64,000 nucleotides of DNA from CAMLFJ01 sp035524955 (GCA_035524955.1 DATLFG010000073.1:1-64000); one strand, 5' to 3'. Positions 36,528 to 44,735 are shown, counted from the stretch's first letter. Notes: generated by a model not told the origin, from the letters alone. Numbers and translations: made by a program.

Positions 36528-36889
36528 TGGCGCGTCTCGTCCGCGGCCTCGCGCTGCTCCTGGCTCTCGCCTCGGCGCTCGGCGTGGCCGCGCCGGCGCG
36601 CGCGGCCGACGACGCGTGGCTGCTCGGCCGCTGGGAGCGGATCCGCTCGCCGGACGGGGACCGGAAGGACTGGCTCGAGTTCGCCCCCGACGGTCGGATG
36701 ACCTCGATCACGCCGGACGGCCAGCGCCTGGGCGGCCGGTACGCCGTCGCCGGGCAGGAGGTACACCTCGACTACAAGGCCGGCACCCAGTCCGTCCTGA
36801 TCACGCTCACCGTCGGGCCCGACAAGGCGCAGCTCTACGCCCGCTCCGCCCGCACCGGCTACACCGCGGTGTACGAGAAGCGGCAGTAG
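36527..36889 (+). CDS. Small secreted protein of unknown function
   Basis: Protein of 120 aa with a clear Sec signal peptide (LVRGLALLLALASALGVAAPARA, cleavage near residue 27). The mature part is about 93 residues, beta-rich, with LLGRWERIRSPDGDRKDWLE, FAPDGRMTSITPDGQRLGGR and a final TGYTAVYEKRQ, resembling small lipocalin-like or META-like barrels, but I cannot assign a family. It overlaps glpD by one base (TGATG). Periplasmic; role unknown. Confidence 0.75.
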   Translation: MARLVRGLALLLALASALGVAAPARAADDAWLLGRWERIRSPDGDRKDWLEFAPDGRMTSITPDGQRLGGRYAVAGQEVHLDYKAGTQSVLITLTVGPDKAQLYARSARTGYTAVYEKRQ

Positions 36890-36902
36890 CCGGGACAACA
36901 GT

Positions 36903-36910
36903 GCTATAGT
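36903..36910 (+). promoter_or_regulatory. Extended -10 promoter candidate before ugpB
   Basis: TGCTATAGT (TGnTATAnT-like, ending at 36910) lies in the 125-bp gap before the binding-protein gene. No good -35 is seen 17 bases upstream, which is usual for extended -10 promoters. It would give a leader of about 95 bases. Confidence 0.4.
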
Positions 36911-37014
36911 TCCCAGCGCTCGCGGGCCGATATGGAAACGTGATTCGGCCGCAACCCGGTCGAGACGCCGGATCGATACCCTCAGGCACCTGTCCAACAA
37001 CTACGGAGGTTCGC

Positions 37015-38346
37015 ATGCCACAGACGAAGTCGTACCGGTGGTCGACCGCGACCGCGCTCCTGCTGGCCTCGCTCCTGCTCCTGGCCCCCGCCCCCGCCTT
37101 CGCCAAGACCGAGATCCATCTCTGGCACGCCATGACCGGGCAGCTCGGCGAGTCGGTCAACGCGCTCGTCAAGCAGTTCAACGAGAGCCAGTCGGAGTAC
37201 GAGGTGAAGGCACTCCGGAAGGGGAACTATTCGGAGACGCTCACCGCCGCCATCGCGGCCTACCGCCAGCGCCAGGCGCCCCACATCGTGCAGGTGTTCG
37301 AGGTGGGCACGCAGACCATGATGCTCTCCGGCGCGGTCCTGCCCGTCTACCAGCTCATGAAGGAGCAGGAGATGGCGGTCGATTGGAAGGACTTCATCGC
37401 GCCGGTGGTCGGCTACTACTCCAAGGACGGCAACCTCTACTCGATGCCGTTCAACTCCTCGACCCCCATCTTCTACTACAACAAGGACGCCTTCCAGAAG
37501 GCGGGGCTCGACCCGAACAAGCCGCCCCAGACGTGGAAGCAGGTGGGGGAGTACAGCAAGAAGCTCATCGCGTCGGGCACCACCAAGTGCGGCTTCTCCA
37601 CCGCCTGGCCTTCGTGGGTCCAGGTCGAGAATATGCACGCGCTCCACGACCAGCCGTTCGCCACTCGCCGTAACGGTTTCGACGGCCTCGACGTGCAGCT
37701 CCTGATCAATCGGGAATTCGGGGTCAAGCACCTGAACCAGCTCGCGGCCTGGCAGAAAGAGGGCATCTTCTCGTACGGCGGGCGGATGGGCACGGCCGAT
37801 CCCAAGTTCCTGAGCGGCGACTGCGGCATGTACACGCACTCCTCCGCGCTGATCGGCGGGTTCACCAAGGGCGCCAAGTTCAAGTGGGGGACGGCCCAGC
37901 TGCCGCACTACGGGGCTCCCTACAAGAAGGCCACGTCGATCATCGGCGGGGCCACCCTGTGGGTGATGAAGGGCAAGCCGGCCGCCGAGAACCGGGGGAC
38001 GGCCCGCTTCCTCAAGTTCGTCTCGGACACGAACCAGCAGATGTGGTGGCACGTGACCACCGGCTACCTCGCGATCTCCAACTCGGCGGTGAAGAACCTC
38101 GAGGCGGCCCAGCACTTCAAGAGGAATCCGGACCAGTTCACCGCCTTCGCCCAGCTCACGAAGGGCACCGCCACCCCCAACAGCCAGGGGCTGCGCCTCG
38201 GCAACTTCGTGCAGATCCGCGACGTGATCGAGAGCGAGATGGAGAACATCTTCGCGGGCAAGAAGTCCGCCAAGCAAGGGCTCGACGACGCGGTGGCGAA
38301 GTCGAACGAGATCCTGAAGGAGTTCGCGGCCGCCAACAAGCCATAG
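37015..38346 (+). CDS. ugpB: Glycerol-3-phosphate ABC transporter substrate-binding protein
   Basis: Periplasmic solute receptor (443 aa) of family 1 with signal peptide LLLASLLLLAPAPAFA and the start KTEIHLWHAMTGQLGESVN, which matches UgpB proteins. IVQVFEVGTQTMMLSGAV, MPFNSSTPIFYYNKDAF and GGATLWVMKGKPAAENRG are further hallmarks. The ATG at 37015 has GGAGG 6 bases upstream. It is followed by two permeases, a glycerophosphodiester phosphodiesterase and glpK, so glycerol 3-phosphate or glycerophosphodiesters are the likely ligands. Confidence 0.94.
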   Translation: MPQTKSYRWSTATALLLASLLLLAPAPAFAKTEIHLWHAMTGQLGESVNALVKQFNESQSEYEVKALRKGNYSETLTAAIAAYRQRQAPHIVQVFEVGTQTMMLSGAVLPVYQLMKEQEMAVDWKDFIAPVVGYYSKDGNLYSMPFNSSTPIFYYNKDAFQKAGLDPNKPPQTWKQVGEYSKKLIASGTTKCGFSTAWPSWVQVENMHALHDQPFATRRNGFDGLDVQLLINREFGVKHLNQLAAWQKEGIFSYGGRMGTADPKFLSGDCGMYTHSSALIGGFTKGAKFKWGTAQLPHYGAPYKKATSIIGGATLWVMKGKPAAENRGTARFLKFVSDTNQQMWWHVTTGYLAISNSAVKNLEAAQHFKRNPDQFTAFAQLTKGTATPNSQGLRLGNFVQIRDVIESEMENIFAGKKSAKQGLDDAVAKSNEILKEFAAANKP

Positions 38347-38368
38347 GGCCGGGCGGCCCGAAGCGGCG

Positions 38369-39253
38369 ATGCAGCGGACGGTCTTCAAGAGCCGGTGGCT
38401 GCCCTACCTGCTGGTGGCTCCCCAGCTGGCGGTCACCGTGCTCTTCTTCTTCTGGCCCGCGGTCAAGTCGCTGCAGCTGAGCGTCTACCGGGTCTCGCCG
38501 TTCGGGGACCGCTCCACCTTCGTCGGGCTCGAGAACTTCACCAAGCTGCTCGCCGATCCCGACTACTACGCGAGCGTCCTCAACTCGTTTCTCTTCGCGG
38601 GCGGTGTCACCGGCCTCTCGGTGCTGGGGTCGCTGGTGCTGGCGGGCCTCGCCACCCAGAAGATCCGCGGGCTGGCCGTCTACCGTACCCTGCTGCTCTG
38701 GCCCTACGGCATCGCGCCAGCGGTGGCCGGCATCATCTTCCTGTTCATCTTTCACCCCGCCTACGGGATCCTGCCGTACCTGCTGTCCTTCGTGACCGCC
38801 TACGAGTTCAACTGGCTCCTGAAGGGCTGGGTGGCCATGACCCTGGTGATCGTCGCCACCGCGTGGACGCACCTGGGCTACAACATCGCCTTCTACATCG
38901 CGGGGCTGCTGGCCATCCCCGCCTCGGTGATGGAGGCGGCGGACGTGGACGGGGCGGGGCCGCTGCGGCGCTTCACCGCGATCGTGTTCCCGCTCGTGTC
39001 GCCCATCACGTTCTACCTGGTCGTGCTCAACATGGTCTTCGCCTTCTTCGAGTCCTTCGGCGTCATCGACGCGGTGACCAAGGGCGGGCCGGGGCAGGCC
39101 ACCGAGATCATGGTGTACAAGCTATACAAGGACGGCTTCATCGGCCTCAACCTGGGCTCCTCCGGCGCGCAGTCCGTGATTCTGATGGCCATCGTGATCG
39201 GCCTCACCGTGCTCCAGTTCCGCTTCGCCGAGAAGAAGGTCACGTACCGGTGA
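38369..39253 (+). CDS. ugpA: Glycerol-3-phosphate ABC transporter permease UgpA
   Basis: Inner-membrane permease (294 aa) with six predicted helices. It begins MQRTVFKSRWLPYLLVAPQL; the cytoplasmic EAA loop reads EAADVDGAGPLRRFTAIVFP. SLQLSVYRVSPFGDRSTFVG after the first helix is typical of the MalF/UgpA group. It overlaps ugpE by 4 bp (GTGA). Confidence 0.94.
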   Translation: MQRTVFKSRWLPYLLVAPQLAVTVLFFFWPAVKSLQLSVYRVSPFGDRSTFVGLENFTKLLADPDYYASVLNSFLFAGGVTGLSVLGSLVLAGLATQKIRGLAVYRTLLLWPYGIAPAVAGIIFLFIFHPAYGILPYLLSFVTAYEFNWLLKGWVAMTLVIVATAWTHLGYNIAFYIAGLLAIPASVMEAADVDGAGPLRRFTAIVFPLVSPITFYLVVLNMVFAFFESFGVIDAVTKGGPGQATEIMVYKLYKDGFIGLNLGSSGAQSVILMAIVIGLTVLQFRFAEKKVTYR

Positions 39254-40146
39254 GCGCGGTCGGCACGACGCAGCTCGAGCGGGCCCGGGTGCGGGTCCAC
39301 GCCGCCGACGCGCCCCGGCGCCGGCGCGCGCGGGGGGGCGGTCTCCTCGTGCACACCCTGCTGATCGCCTGCATCGCGGTGGTGGTCTTCCCACTCTACT
39401 TCGCGTTCATCGTGTCCACCCAAGACCTCCAGCAGGTGGTCCAGCGGCCGCCGCGGCTGCTGCCCTCCACCCACCTGCTGGACAACTACGCGGAGGCGTG
39501 GCGCCGGGCGAGCATGGGCCGCATGCTCTTCAACAGCGCGGTGATGGCGGTGACGATCGCGGTGGGCAAGATCGCCATCTCGATGCTCTCCGCGTTCGCC
39601 ATCGTGTACTTCAACTTCCGGGGCCGCACCCTCTGCTTCTGGATGATCTTCATCACGCTGATGCTGCCGGTGCCGGTGCGGCTCATGTCCACCTACGAGG
39701 TGATCGGGACCCTGGGCTGGCTGAACAGCTACGAGGGGCTCACGATCCCCCTGATGGCCTCCGCCACCGCCACCTTCCTGTTCCGCCAGTTCTATCTCAC
39801 GGTGCCCAACGAGATGGTGGAGGCCGCCCAGCTCGACGGGGCGGGGCCGCTGCGCTTCCTGTGGGGCTTCCTGCTGCCGCTGTCCTGGGCCAACATCGCC
39901 GCCCTCTTCGTGGTGCTCTTCATCTTCGGCTGGAACCAGTACTTGTGGCCGCTCATGATCACCAACACCGAGGCGATGCGCACGGTGGTGATCGGGCTCG
40001 AACAGCTGATCCCGCGCAGTGGCACCGAGCTGCCCACCTGGAACCTGATCATGGCAGGCGCCATGATGGCGCTGCTGCCCCCGGTGGCGGTCATCATCTT
40101 CATGCAGCGCTGGTTCGTGAAGGGGCTCGTGGAGAGCGACAAGTGA
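39250..40146 (+). CDS. ugpE: Glycerol-3-phosphate ABC transporter permease UgpE
   Basis: Second permease (298 aa) with the EAA loop EAAQLDGAGPLRFLWGFLLP and FGWNQYLWPLMITN near the C terminus, both typical of UgpE. An Arg-rich N terminus (APRRRRARGGG) precedes the first helix. GTG at 39250 overlaps ugpA. The ATPase (UgpC) is not encoded in the window, so the transporter must share or import one encoded elsewhere. Confidence 0.94.
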   Translation: MSAVGTTQLERARVRVHAADAPRRRRARGGGLLVHTLLIACIAVVVFPLYFAFIVSTQDLQQVVQRPPRLLPSTHLLDNYAEAWRRASMGRMLFNSAVMAVTIAVGKIAISMLSAFAIVYFNFRGRTLCFWMIFITLMLPVPVRLMSTYEVIGTLGWLNSYEGLTIPLMASATATFLFRQFYLTVPNEMVEAAQLDGAGPLRFLWGFLLPLSWANIAALFVVLFIFGWNQYLWPLMITNTEAMRTVVIGLEQLIPRSGTELPTWNLIMAGAMMALLPPVAVIIFMQRWFVKGLVESDK

Positions 40147-40973
40147 AGGGCCCGCTCCTGCTCGCGATCGCGCTGGTGGTGATGGGCGCGGTGCTGGGCG
40201 GGGCCACCGCGGCCGCCCAGGGCATGATCGCCCCGCTCTTCGCCGCGCACCGGGGCGGGGCGCTGCTCTGGCCGGAGAACAGCCCGCTCGCCTTCCGGAA
40301 CGCGCTGGCCCTGGGGGCCGACTTCCTGGAGCTGGACGTGCATCTGACGCGCGATGGGGAGGTCGTGGTGATCCACGATCCCACGCTCGACCGCACCACC
40401 ACCGGCACCGGCGCGGTGCGCGTCCGCACTCTCGCCGAGCTGGGGACCCTGCGCCTCAAGGACCCGAGCGGGGCCGTCACCGAGGAGCGGATCCCCACGC
40501 TCGAGCAGGTGGTGGAGCTGGCCAGGGCCGGGAAGCGGCAGATCCTGCTCGAGATCAAGACCGACGAGCAGCGACGGCGGTACCCGGGGATCGAGGAGAA
40601 GGTCCTCGCGGTGCTCGACCGTCACCGCTTCGTGCCGTTCACGGTAGTGATGGCCTTCGAGGGTGAGACGTGGCGCCGGGTGCGGCATCTCCGTCCCGAT
40701 GCGCGCGTGGCCGCCCTCTACTCGCCGCGCATGCTGCCCGCCGCCGCGGTGGACGCGGAGCTGCAGGCCCTGCGGCAGGCCGGGGTGACGGCGGTCGGCC
40801 TCCACCAGGGGTTGGTCAACGCGGAGGTGGCGAAGCAGGCAAGGCTGGCCGGCCTCACCCTGGCGGTGTGGACGGTGAACGAGCGCGACGCGATCGGCCG
40901 CTTCATCGACCAGGGCGTGGGCGTGGTCATCACCGACCGCCCGGACCTGGCCAAGGAGCTGCTCGGCCGGTGA
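40143..40973 (+). CDS. Glycerophosphodiester phosphodiesterase, secreted
   Basis: GDPD TIM-barrel enzyme (276 aa) releasing glycerol 3-phosphate from glycerophosphodiesters. The catalytic HRGG with the paired residues PENSPLAF and ELDVHLTRDGEVVVIHDPTLDRTT is clear, as is the terminal VITDRPDLAKELL. Unlike cytoplasmic UgpQ it starts with a hydrophobic signal-like segment (LLLAIALVVMGAVLGGATAAAQ), so it probably works in the periplasm, supplying substrate to the transporter. GTG at 40143 overlaps ugpE and the stop overlaps glpK. Confidence 0.92.
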   Translation: MKGPLLLAIALVVMGAVLGGATAAAQGMIAPLFAAHRGGALLWPENSPLAFRNALALGADFLELDVHLTRDGEVVVIHDPTLDRTTTGTGAVRVRTLAELGTLRLKDPSGAVTEERIPTLEQVVELARAGKRQILLEIKTDEQRRRYPGIEEKVLAVLDRHRFVPFTVVMAFEGETWRRVRHLRPDARVAALYSPRMLPAAAVDAELQALRQAGVTAVGLHQGLVNAEVAKQARLAGLTLAVWTVNERDAIGRFIDQGVGVVITDRPDLAKELLGR

Positions 40974-42496
40974 CCGCGCGGCGCTTCGTCCTGGCGCTGG
41001 ATCAGGGCACGACCGGATCCACCGCGCTCGTGATCGATCCGGAGGGGCTCGTGCGGGCCCGCGGTTACGCGGAGCTCCCGCAGCACTACCCGCAGCCGGG
41101 CTGGGTGGAGCACGATCCCGCGCAGATCTGGTCCACCACCGTGCAGGCCCTCGGCCAGGCGGGGGCCTCGTCCGGCATCACGCCGGCCGAGATCGCGGCC
41201 ATCGGCATCACCAACCAGCGCGAGACCACCATCCTCTGGGAGCGCGCCACCGGGCGCCCGGTGCACAACGCCATCGTGTGGCAGTGCCGGCGGACCGCCG
41301 CGCTCTGCGACCGACTGAAGGCGGAGGGGGCGGAGCCGGAGATCCGGCGCCGGACCGGGCTGGTGGTGGATCCGTACTTCGCGGGCACCAAGATCCGCTG
41401 GCTGCTCGACCACGATCCCTCGCTGCGGCCGCGCGCGGAGCGCGGCGAGCTGTGCTTCGGCACGGTGGACGCGTGGCTGCTCTGGCAGCTCACCGGCGGG
41501 GCGGTGCACGCGACCGATCCGTCCAACGCCTCCCGCACGCTGTGCTTCGACATCCACCGCCTCGCGTGGGACGAGCGGCTGTGCCGGCTGCTGGGCGTGC
41601 CGATGGCGCTCCTGCCCGAGGTGAAGCCGTCGGCGGGCGTCTTCGGCGAGACGGCCGCCGGGCGAGGCGAGTCAGCGTGGCTGCCGCCCGGGATCCCGGT
41701 GGCCGGCATCGCGGGCGACCAGCAGGCCGCGCTCTTCGGCCAGGCCTGCGTCGAGCCCGGGATGGCCAAGAACACCTACGGCACCGGCTGCTTCGCGCTG
41801 CTGAACACCGGCGAGCGGGCCGTCGCCTCCGCCGAGGGGCTGCTGACCACGGTGGCGTGGACGGTGGAGGGAAGCACGGCCTACGCGCTCGAGGGCGCGG
41901 TGTTCATCGCGGGCGCGGCGGTGCAGTGGCTGCGCGACGGGCTCGGCATCATCAAGCACGCCGCAGAGACGCAGGCCCTGGCCGAGTCGGTGCCGGACAC
42001 CGGCGGCGTCTACCTCGTGCCGGCCTTCGTGGGGCTGGGCGCGCCCCACTGGGATCCCTACGCGCGGGGGACGCTGGTCGGCATCACGCGCGGCACCGGC
42101 CGCGCGCACCTGGCCCGCGCGGCGCTCGAGGCCATCGCCTACCAGAGCCGCGACGTGCTCGACACCATGAGGCGCGAGTCCGGCGTGCCGCTGAGGACGC
42201 TGCGGGTGGACGGCGGCGCCTCGGCCAACGATTTTCTCTGCCAGTTCCAGGCCGACGTCCTCGGCGTGGAGGTGCTGCGCCCGTCGGTGACGGAGACCAC
42301 CGGGCTCGGCGCCGCCTACCTGGCCGGCGTGGGCGTCGGCCTCTGGAAGAGCCGGGAGCTGGTCACCCGCTGGAAGCTCGAACGGAAGTTCACTCCCACG
42401 ATGTCCGACGACGCGCGCGAGGCGGCCTACGCGGGCTGGCGCCGCGCGGTCGAGCGGTCGCGGGCCTGGATCGAACCCGAGAGGAGGAGCTCATGA
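40970..42496 (+). CDS. glpK: Glycerol kinase
   Basis: FGGY-family kinase (508 aa) making glycerol 3-phosphate from glycerol. LALDQGTTGSTALVID, GITNQRETTILWERATGRP, FAGTKIRWLLDHD and GDQQAALFGQACVEPGMAKN with TYGTGCF are diagnostic, and FGGY signature 2 (GGVYLVPAFVGLGAPHWDP) is present. GTG at 40970 overlaps the phosphodiesterase stop. Its own last codons carry GAGGAGGAGC, the ribosome site of the truncated ORF that follows. Confidence 0.95.
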   Translation: MTARRFVLALDQGTTGSTALVIDPEGLVRARGYAELPQHYPQPGWVEHDPAQIWSTTVQALGQAGASSGITPAEIAAIGITNQRETTILWERATGRPVHNAIVWQCRRTAALCDRLKAEGAEPEIRRRTGLVVDPYFAGTKIRWLLDHDPSLRPRAERGELCFGTVDAWLLWQLTGGAVHATDPSNASRTLCFDIHRLAWDERLCRLLGVPMALLPEVKPSAGVFGETAAGRGESAWLPPGIPVAGIAGDQQAALFGQACVEPGMAKNTYGTGCFALLNTGERAVASAEGLLTTVAWTVEGSTAYALEGAVFIAGAAVQWLRDGLGIIKHAAETQALAESVPDTGGVYLVPAFVGLGAPHWDPYARGTLVGITRGTGRAHLARAALEAIAYQSRDVLDTMRRESGVPLRTLRVDGGASANDFLCQFQADVLGVEVLRPSVTETTGLGAAYLAGVGVGLWKSRELVTRWKLERKFTPTMSDDAREAAYAGWRRAVERSRAWIEPERRSS

Positions 42497-42582
42497 TGCT
42501 GCGATCGATCGTCACGATGGCCGTCACCGCGCTGCTGGCGGTGGGGGCGCTCCACGTCCCGGCGCCCTCTTCTCGTTCATGA
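42493..42582 (+). pseudogene. Truncated start of a secreted-protein gene
   Basis: ATG at 42493 overlaps the glpK stop, with an excellent GAGGAGGAGC site. It encodes a signal peptide (MMLRSIVTMAVTALLAVGAL) and about 9 more residues before the frame shifts into the permease remnant and stops. The strong start suggests it was the next gene of the glycerol operon, now cut after its signal sequence. Confidence 0.6.
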
Positions 42583-42788
42583 CCTCGCTGCAGGAGGCCT
42601 CCGCGGTGCTGTTCCTGGCCTTGGGCGGCTGGGAGTCGATCACCAACGGCATCTTCGCCTTCTACATCGCGGGCAGCGCCAACGAGGCCGCCGCGCTCGG
42701 CGTGATCCTGATCGTGGTCGCCGCCGTCAGCGTCGCCATCATCAACCGCGTGGCCGGCGCCCGCATGGGCGGCGTCTTCGGCCAGTTC
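42561..42788 (+). pseudogene. C-terminal fragment of an ABC-transporter permease
   Basis: From about 42561 the frame reads GALFSFMTSLQEASAVLFLA, then WESITNGIFAFYIAGSANEA and AALGVILIVVAAVSVAIINR. This is the last three transmembrane regions of a binding-protein-dependent permease (iron/FbpB-like). The N-terminal most of the gene is missing and joined out of frame to the signal-peptide ORF; the 3' end runs into a palindromic repeat. It is most simply a deletion scar spanning two former genes. Confidence 0.65.
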
Positions 42789-42870
42789 GGGTCAGGTCTT
42801 ACATTCCGACATTCGCACCTCCCAAACTCTCCGAGCGCGGGAGAAATGTCGGAATGTAAAACCTGACCCC
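42789..42870. repeat. Palindromic interspersed repeat, copy 2
   Basis: Left arm 42789-42813 (GGGTCAGGTCTTACATTC and on), right arm 42845-42870, one mismatch, 31-base loop. The arms match copy 1 at 27017-27102; the loop does not. It ends the permease fragment. Confidence 0.75.
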
Positions 42871-42940
42871 GCCCTGCTTGTTCTCTGTCGACATGGGAGA
42901 TCGTCATGTTTAGGCAACGTAATCAACATGTTGCGAGCGC

Positions 42941-42969
42941 TTGTCAGGTCTGAACGCCTGTGATAGTGT
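42941..42969 (+). promoter_or_regulatory. Candidate promoter of the ATP synthase Fo operon
   Basis: TTGTCA (42941-42946), 17-base spacer, TAGTGT (42964-42969), only 10 bases before the AtpZ ATG. With no ribosome-binding site visible, the transcript could be nearly leaderless. Confidence 0.4.
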
Positions 42970-42979
42970 TCCTGTTCAC

Positions 42980-43216
42980 ATGGCTCCGGCCGAGAAGGGG
43001 CCGTCGCGGAGTCAGACCGCACAGCTCGTCAATCTGGGGACGCTGCTGTTCGCCTGCGTGGCCATCGGTCTCGCGGCGGGCTACTTCGCGGATCGATGGC
43101 TCGGGACGGGCCCGTGGCTCTTGCTGGTCGGCCTCGCACTGGGTATCGCGGCGGCCGGTGTGAACTTTTACAGGACCATCAAGACACTGAACGAGCAGGA
43201 CGGCAATGAGCACTGA
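42980..43216 (+). CDS. atpZ: AtpZ/AtpI family protein of the ATP synthase operon
   Basis: Small two-helix membrane protein (78 aa): VNLGTLLFACVAIGLAAGYF, then WLGTGPWLLLVGLALGIAAA and a charged C terminus. This is the AtpZ (DUF5665-like) pattern found before AtpI. It is thought to help assemble or supply Mg2+/Ca2+ to the ATP synthase. ATG at 42980 without a clear ribosome site. It overlaps the next gene by 11 bp. Confidence 0.85.
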   Translation: MAPAEKGPSRSQTAQLVNLGTLLFACVAIGLAAGYFADRWLGTGPWLLLVGLALGIAAAGVNFYRTIKTLNEQDGNEH

Positions 43217-43574
43217 TCTGGCCGCACGCGTGACCTGGACCTTCGCTGCCACCGTGGCCGCCATGACGGCGGGGGCCTGGTGGCTGGCGGGCGCGCCCGC
43301 CGCGGCCGGCGTGGGCGGCGGCGGGGGCATCGCCCTCGTCAACTTCCGCTGGCTGGCCCGCGACGTGGGCCGCGCCACCGCGCTGATCGCGGAGGGCGCC
43401 CCCGGGGTCGGACGCCTGAGCCGGGTGGGGCTGCGCCAGCTCTTCACTTTCGGCGCGCTCGGCCTGCTCGTGGCGCAGGGGTGGGCGCACCCGGTGGCGG
43501 TGGCGGCCGGCCTCGCGGCGCTGCCGCCGGTGCTGCTGGCCCAGGGCCTGCTCGACGCGCGGAGAGACGCCTGA
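43206..43574 (+). CDS. atpI: ATP synthase subunit I-like protein
   Basis: Four-helix membrane protein (122 aa) in the AtpI position between AtpZ and subunit a. VTWTFAATVAAMTAGAWWLAG, a glycine-rich turn (GVGGGGGIALVNFRWLARD) and LRQLFTFGALGLLVAQG are consistent with the ATP-synt_I family, which assists c-ring assembly. ATG at 43206 overlaps atpZ; atpB follows one base after its stop. Confidence 0.8.
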   Translation: MSTDLAARVTWTFAATVAAMTAGAWWLAGAPAAAGVGGGGGIALVNFRWLARDVGRATALIAEGAPGVGRLSRVGLRQLFTFGALGLLVAQGWAHPVAVAAGLAALPPVLLAQGLLDARRDA

Positions 43575-43575
43575 C

Positions 43576-44331
43576 ATGGAGCTGATCGAGCACCCCCCGA
43601 TCCTGCACATCGCGGCCATCCCGGACCACATCCTCTACACGTGGATCGCGATGGCCATCCTGGTCGGGGTGTCCTTCGTGGCCTCGCGCCGGGTCCAGCT
43701 CGTGCCGACGGGCAGCCAGAACTTGATGGAGATCGTCCTCGAGCAGTTCGTGAAGGAGATCGACGAGACGATCGGGCACGACGGGCGGCGCTACCTGCCG
43801 CTGATCGCGACGCTCGGGCTGTTCATCCTGGTCTCGAACCTCATGGGGCTGGTGCCCGGGCTGGTGGCGCCCACCGCCAACCTCAACACCACCGCGGCGT
43901 GCGCCCTCATCGTCTTCGTGACCTATCACGTGATCGGCGTCCGCAAGCAGGGCTTCATCCCGTACCTGAAGCACTTCGCGGGGCCGGTGCCGGTTGCTCT
44001 CAAGCCCTTAATGTTCGTGATTGAGATCATCAGTCATTGCGCGAGGCCGCTGTCGCTCTCGCTCCGTCTCTTCGGCAACATGATGGCCGGCCACATCCTC
44101 CTCGCCATCTTCTTCTTCATGATGGGCTTCGACGGGATGCTGGGCTGGGCCCTGCGCGGCTCCGTGGCGGGAATCGTGATCGGGGCGCCCGCCGCGCTGA
44201 TCATGGTCGTGTTCGTCGTGGGCTTCCTGTTCCCGCTCAAGATCCTGGTCGCCTTCATCCAGACCTTCATCTTCTGCAAGCTGGCCATGCTGTACATCGC
44301 GGCGGCGGTCGAGGAAGCCGAGCATCACTAG
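43576..44331 (+). CDS. atpB: ATP synthase Fo subunit a
   Basis: Membrane stator subunit (251 aa) forming the proton half-channels. The essential Arg is in LSLSLRLFGNMMAGHILL. YLPLIATLGLFILVSNLMGL and the C-terminal LVAFIQTFIFCKLAMLYI are family hallmarks. It starts right after atpI and is followed by the c subunit after 31 bases. Confidence 0.95.
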   Translation: MELIEHPPILHIAAIPDHILYTWIAMAILVGVSFVASRRVQLVPTGSQNLMEIVLEQFVKEIDETIGHDGRRYLPLIATLGLFILVSNLMGLVPGLVAPTANLNTTAACALIVFVTYHVIGVRKQGFIPYLKHFAGPVPVALKPLMFVIEIISHCARPLSLSLRLFGNMMAGHILLAIFFFMMGFDGMLGWALRGSVAGIVIGAPAALIMVVFVVGFLFPLKILVAFIQTFIFCKLAMLYIAAAVEEAEHH

Positions 44332-44362
44332 GTCGCAGTCACCCTCAACAAGGAGGCGAGCC

Positions 44363-44686
44363 GTGCCACGCATTCTGACCATGAGCATGATGGCGATTCT
44401 GGCGGTCCCGGGGATGGCCTGGGCGCAGGGGGCGGCCGCCGCGGGCGGGGAGGACTTGGCCAAGGCCTTCGCGGTGCTGGCCGCCGGTCTGGGCTTCGGC
44501 CTCGCCGCGGGCCTCTGCGGTCTCGGTCAGGGTCGCGCGGCCGGACAGGCAGTGGACGCGATGGCGCGCCAGCCCGGCGCGATCGCCCGGATCCAGACCG
44601 CGATGCTGCTCGGCCTGGCCTTCATCGAGTCGCTCGTGCTGTTCGTGTTCGTCATCGCGGTCATCCTGCTGTTCGTGAAGTCGTAA
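44363..44686 (+). CDS. atpE: ATP synthase Fo subunit c with N-terminal signal-like extension
   Basis: Rotor-ring proteolipid (107 aa). Mature two-helix hairpin: AFAVLAAGLGFGLAAGLCGLG with the polar loop ARQPGA, then IQTAMLLGLAFIESLVLF. The ion carboxylate is Glu89, followed by Ser90; Gln57 faces it. Residues 1-22 look like a cleavable signal peptide (MSMMAILAVPGMAWA-Q), longer than most c subunits. GTG start at 44363 with AAGGAGGCGAGCC. Subunits b, delta and the F1 genes are not in the window. Confidence 0.94.
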   Translation: MPRILTMSMMAILAVPGMAWAQGAAAAGGEDLAKAFAVLAAGLGFGLAAGLCGLGQGRAAGQAVDAMARQPGAIARIQTAMLLGLAFIESLVLFVFVIAVILLFVKS

Positions 44687-44708
44687 GATAGCGGCAAGCT
44701 CGAGCACA

Positions 44709-44735
44709 CCGTCCCGGGGCCCCGCCCCGGGACGG
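44709..44735. terminator. Strong hairpin after atpE
   Basis: CCGTCCCGGGG, five-base loop, CCCCGGGACGG: an 11-bp perfect stem 22 bases after the atpE stop. No T tract, so if it ends transcription it is not a classic intrinsic terminator. Confidence 0.45.

Noticed and set aside
44709..44735. Classic intrinsic terminator after atpE
   Set aside because: The hairpin is strong but has no T tract, so it is listed only as a terminator-like hairpin at low confidence.
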